The position numbers were made by a program, and so were the translations under genes. The notes below the pieces were generated by a model. That model had not been told where the DNA came from. It did no database searches and saw only the letters and a list, made by a program, of their open reading frames with translations. From positions 1 through 6,290 of the forward strand of contig JAFRRE010000022.1 in assembly GCA_017428285.1 (NCBI GenBank): a stretch of DNA of 6,290 nucleotides, given 5' to 3'. Positions 5,332-6,290 of this stretch are shown in pieces (the stretch's first letter is position 1; the number at the start of each line of letters is the position of its first letter). The DNA comes from Bacteroidales bacterium (lineage in GTDB: Bacteria > Bacteroidota > Bacteroidia > Bacteroidales > F082).

Positions 5332-6290
5332 GATTTTTTCTCCGTAAGGTATTGCGATGGTGTTTGTCCATACTTTTTCTTGAACGAGCGCAAGAAAGTG
5401 GCGTAGGAATTGAAGCCTGCCATGACCGAAATATCTTCCAAAGAGTGTTGGTTTTCAGTGTTTTGACTATCTAACATGGCTTTGGCATCCTCCAAACGAA
5501 ATTCGTTGATGTAGTCGTAGAAGGTCGTATGAAGCTCTTGATTGATATGGTTGCTGAGGTACTGCCGGTTGGTGCCCAGATGTTGGGCCAACTTCTGCAA
5601 TGTCAGCGTGTTGTCAAGATAATATCGCTTTTCCTTCATAACCATGTCTATGTCGCAACCAATCAGGGGCTTGCCTGCATTAGGTTGGGGTGTTGGAGTG
5701 GTTGACTCTTGAGGCTCGTTTTCATATTCATCGACGGGAGAGAGGGTGAATACCTGCTGATGTATCAGTTTGTGCATGACGTATAAAACAATGCCGATGC
5801 AGATGAGGCAATAGAGGGAGTCGAAAAGCAGGTTGCTCCCGGCAGAGGGTTCTGAAAACCACGACTGTTGCGACATGCTTTCAATAGTCCATAACAATTG
5901 GAAAGCGAAATAGAGGACAATCAAAATGTTGCTCCATCGTAGGTCAAAAAACTCCAAGTCTCCCACATTGTAAAGCAACATTCGAGTATGTTTCCTGATA
6001 GAAAGAACCAAATACACCAACAAAACTAACGAAACCACCACGGTATAGATTTGCATGACCGTCAAAACCAAGGGGCTTCGGCTGAGGGCAAACAAGAGCA
6101 TGGCAATTAAATAAGGTATCACCAAAAGCAAGAGTTGACGCGTTTTGTAACGATTGGGGAAAACCAGAGAGACGCCAAACATCATGTAGCCGCCTACAAT
6201 CACATAGTCGAAGAGAACCAAAAGTGTGTTGAGGAACTCGGAGTAAGGTTGTTCACTGCAAGCTAAAACCACAAAGTTGTTGAAAAAGCC
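5328..6290 (-). CDS. membrane-anchored AraC-family transcriptional regulator (5' end outside window)
   Basis: The frame is open through the window edge (GFFNNFVVLACS...), so the gene is partial at its N-terminus; a GTG at 6272 is probably not the true start. Counting from that codon, hydrophobic segments lie near residues 19-39, 46-63, 67-91, 114-132 and 149-167, giving about five membrane helices, probably with more upstream. A polar Pro/Thr/Glu-rich linker follows (177-203). Residues 208-314 form the cytoplasmic AraC DNA-binding domain with two helix-turn-helix units. The first is LTLQKLAQHLGTNRQYLSNHI (223-243). The second, at 277-308, runs from LEDISVMAGFNSYATFLRSF to KKKYGQTPSQYL, a strong AraC signature. 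Such fusions occur in Bacteroidetes as membrane-linked sensors that act directly on DNA. Signal and targets are unknown. It stands upstream of the galK remnant on the same strand, but proximity alone does not show it controlled galactose use. Confidence 0.9.
   Translation of the reverse strand, partial: GFFNNFVVLACSEQPYSEFLNTLLVLFDYVIVGGYMMFGVSLVFPNRYKTRQLLLLVIPYLIAMLLFALSRSPLVLTVMQIYTVVVSLVLLVYLVLSIRKHTRMLLYNVGDLEFFDLRWSNILIVLYFAFQLLWTIESMSQQSWFSEPSAGSNLLFDSLYCLICIGIVLYVMHKLIHQQVFTLSPVDEYENEPQESTTPTPQPNAGKPLIGCDIDMVMKEKRYYLDNTLTLQKLAQHLGTNRQYLSNHINQELHTTFYDYINEFRLEDAKAMLDSQNTENQHSLEDISVMAGFNSYATFLRSFKKKYGQTPSQYLTEKKS

Noticed and set aside
1..6290. CRISPR array, tRNA, rRNA, retron or defence system
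   Set aside because: No regularly spaced repeats, cloverleaf sequence or defence-type domains were seen on either strand.

Overview
The window looks like chromosome from a Bacteroidota member, probably order Bacteroidales. The evidence is a secreted protein with a C-terminal type IX secretion (T9SS) sorting domain, Bacteroidetes-type lipoprotein and YARHG proteins, an AraC regulator with a membrane-spanning N-terminus, TAnnTTTG-type promoter sequences, and A/T-rich start regions without Shine-Dalgarno motifs. No species can be named from this alone.

Layout. Positions 1-236 hold the possible tail of an upstream gene and a strong REP-like hairpin (111-158). Positions 237-3612 carry three envelope or export genes in one direction with short gaps: a 577-aa T9SS cargo protein, a 138-aa lipocalin-like lipoprotein (start moved to 2015) and a 382-aa secreted YARHG-domain protein (start moved to 2464). 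They may be co-transcribed, since no terminator is visible between them. About 26 bases after the third gene lies a complete IS30-family element (about 3639-4686) with imperfect terminal inverted repeats and an intact DDE transposase. Just beyond it is a strong terminator-like hairpin (4701-4738), probably the original terminator of the three-gene block. A promoter candidate overlaps it.

The most unusual part is 4793-5265. A plus-strand reading frame matches the first ~107 residues of a Bacteroidetes M64-type metallopeptidase. It runs straight into an antisense remnant of galactokinase. That remnant is itself two pieces of galK, the N-terminal signature and an internal segment, joined in frame with about 170 residues missing between them. 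Both joints fall at short stretches compatible with both parents, so this looks like a scar of at least two deletions between formerly convergent genes.

From 5328 to the window end, on the minus strand, is a membrane-anchored AraC-family regulator cut by the window edge. I see no CRISPR array, tRNA, rRNA or defence system. The window is best described as a cell-envelope locus remodelled by an insertion sequence and by gene decay, not as a clearly new system.
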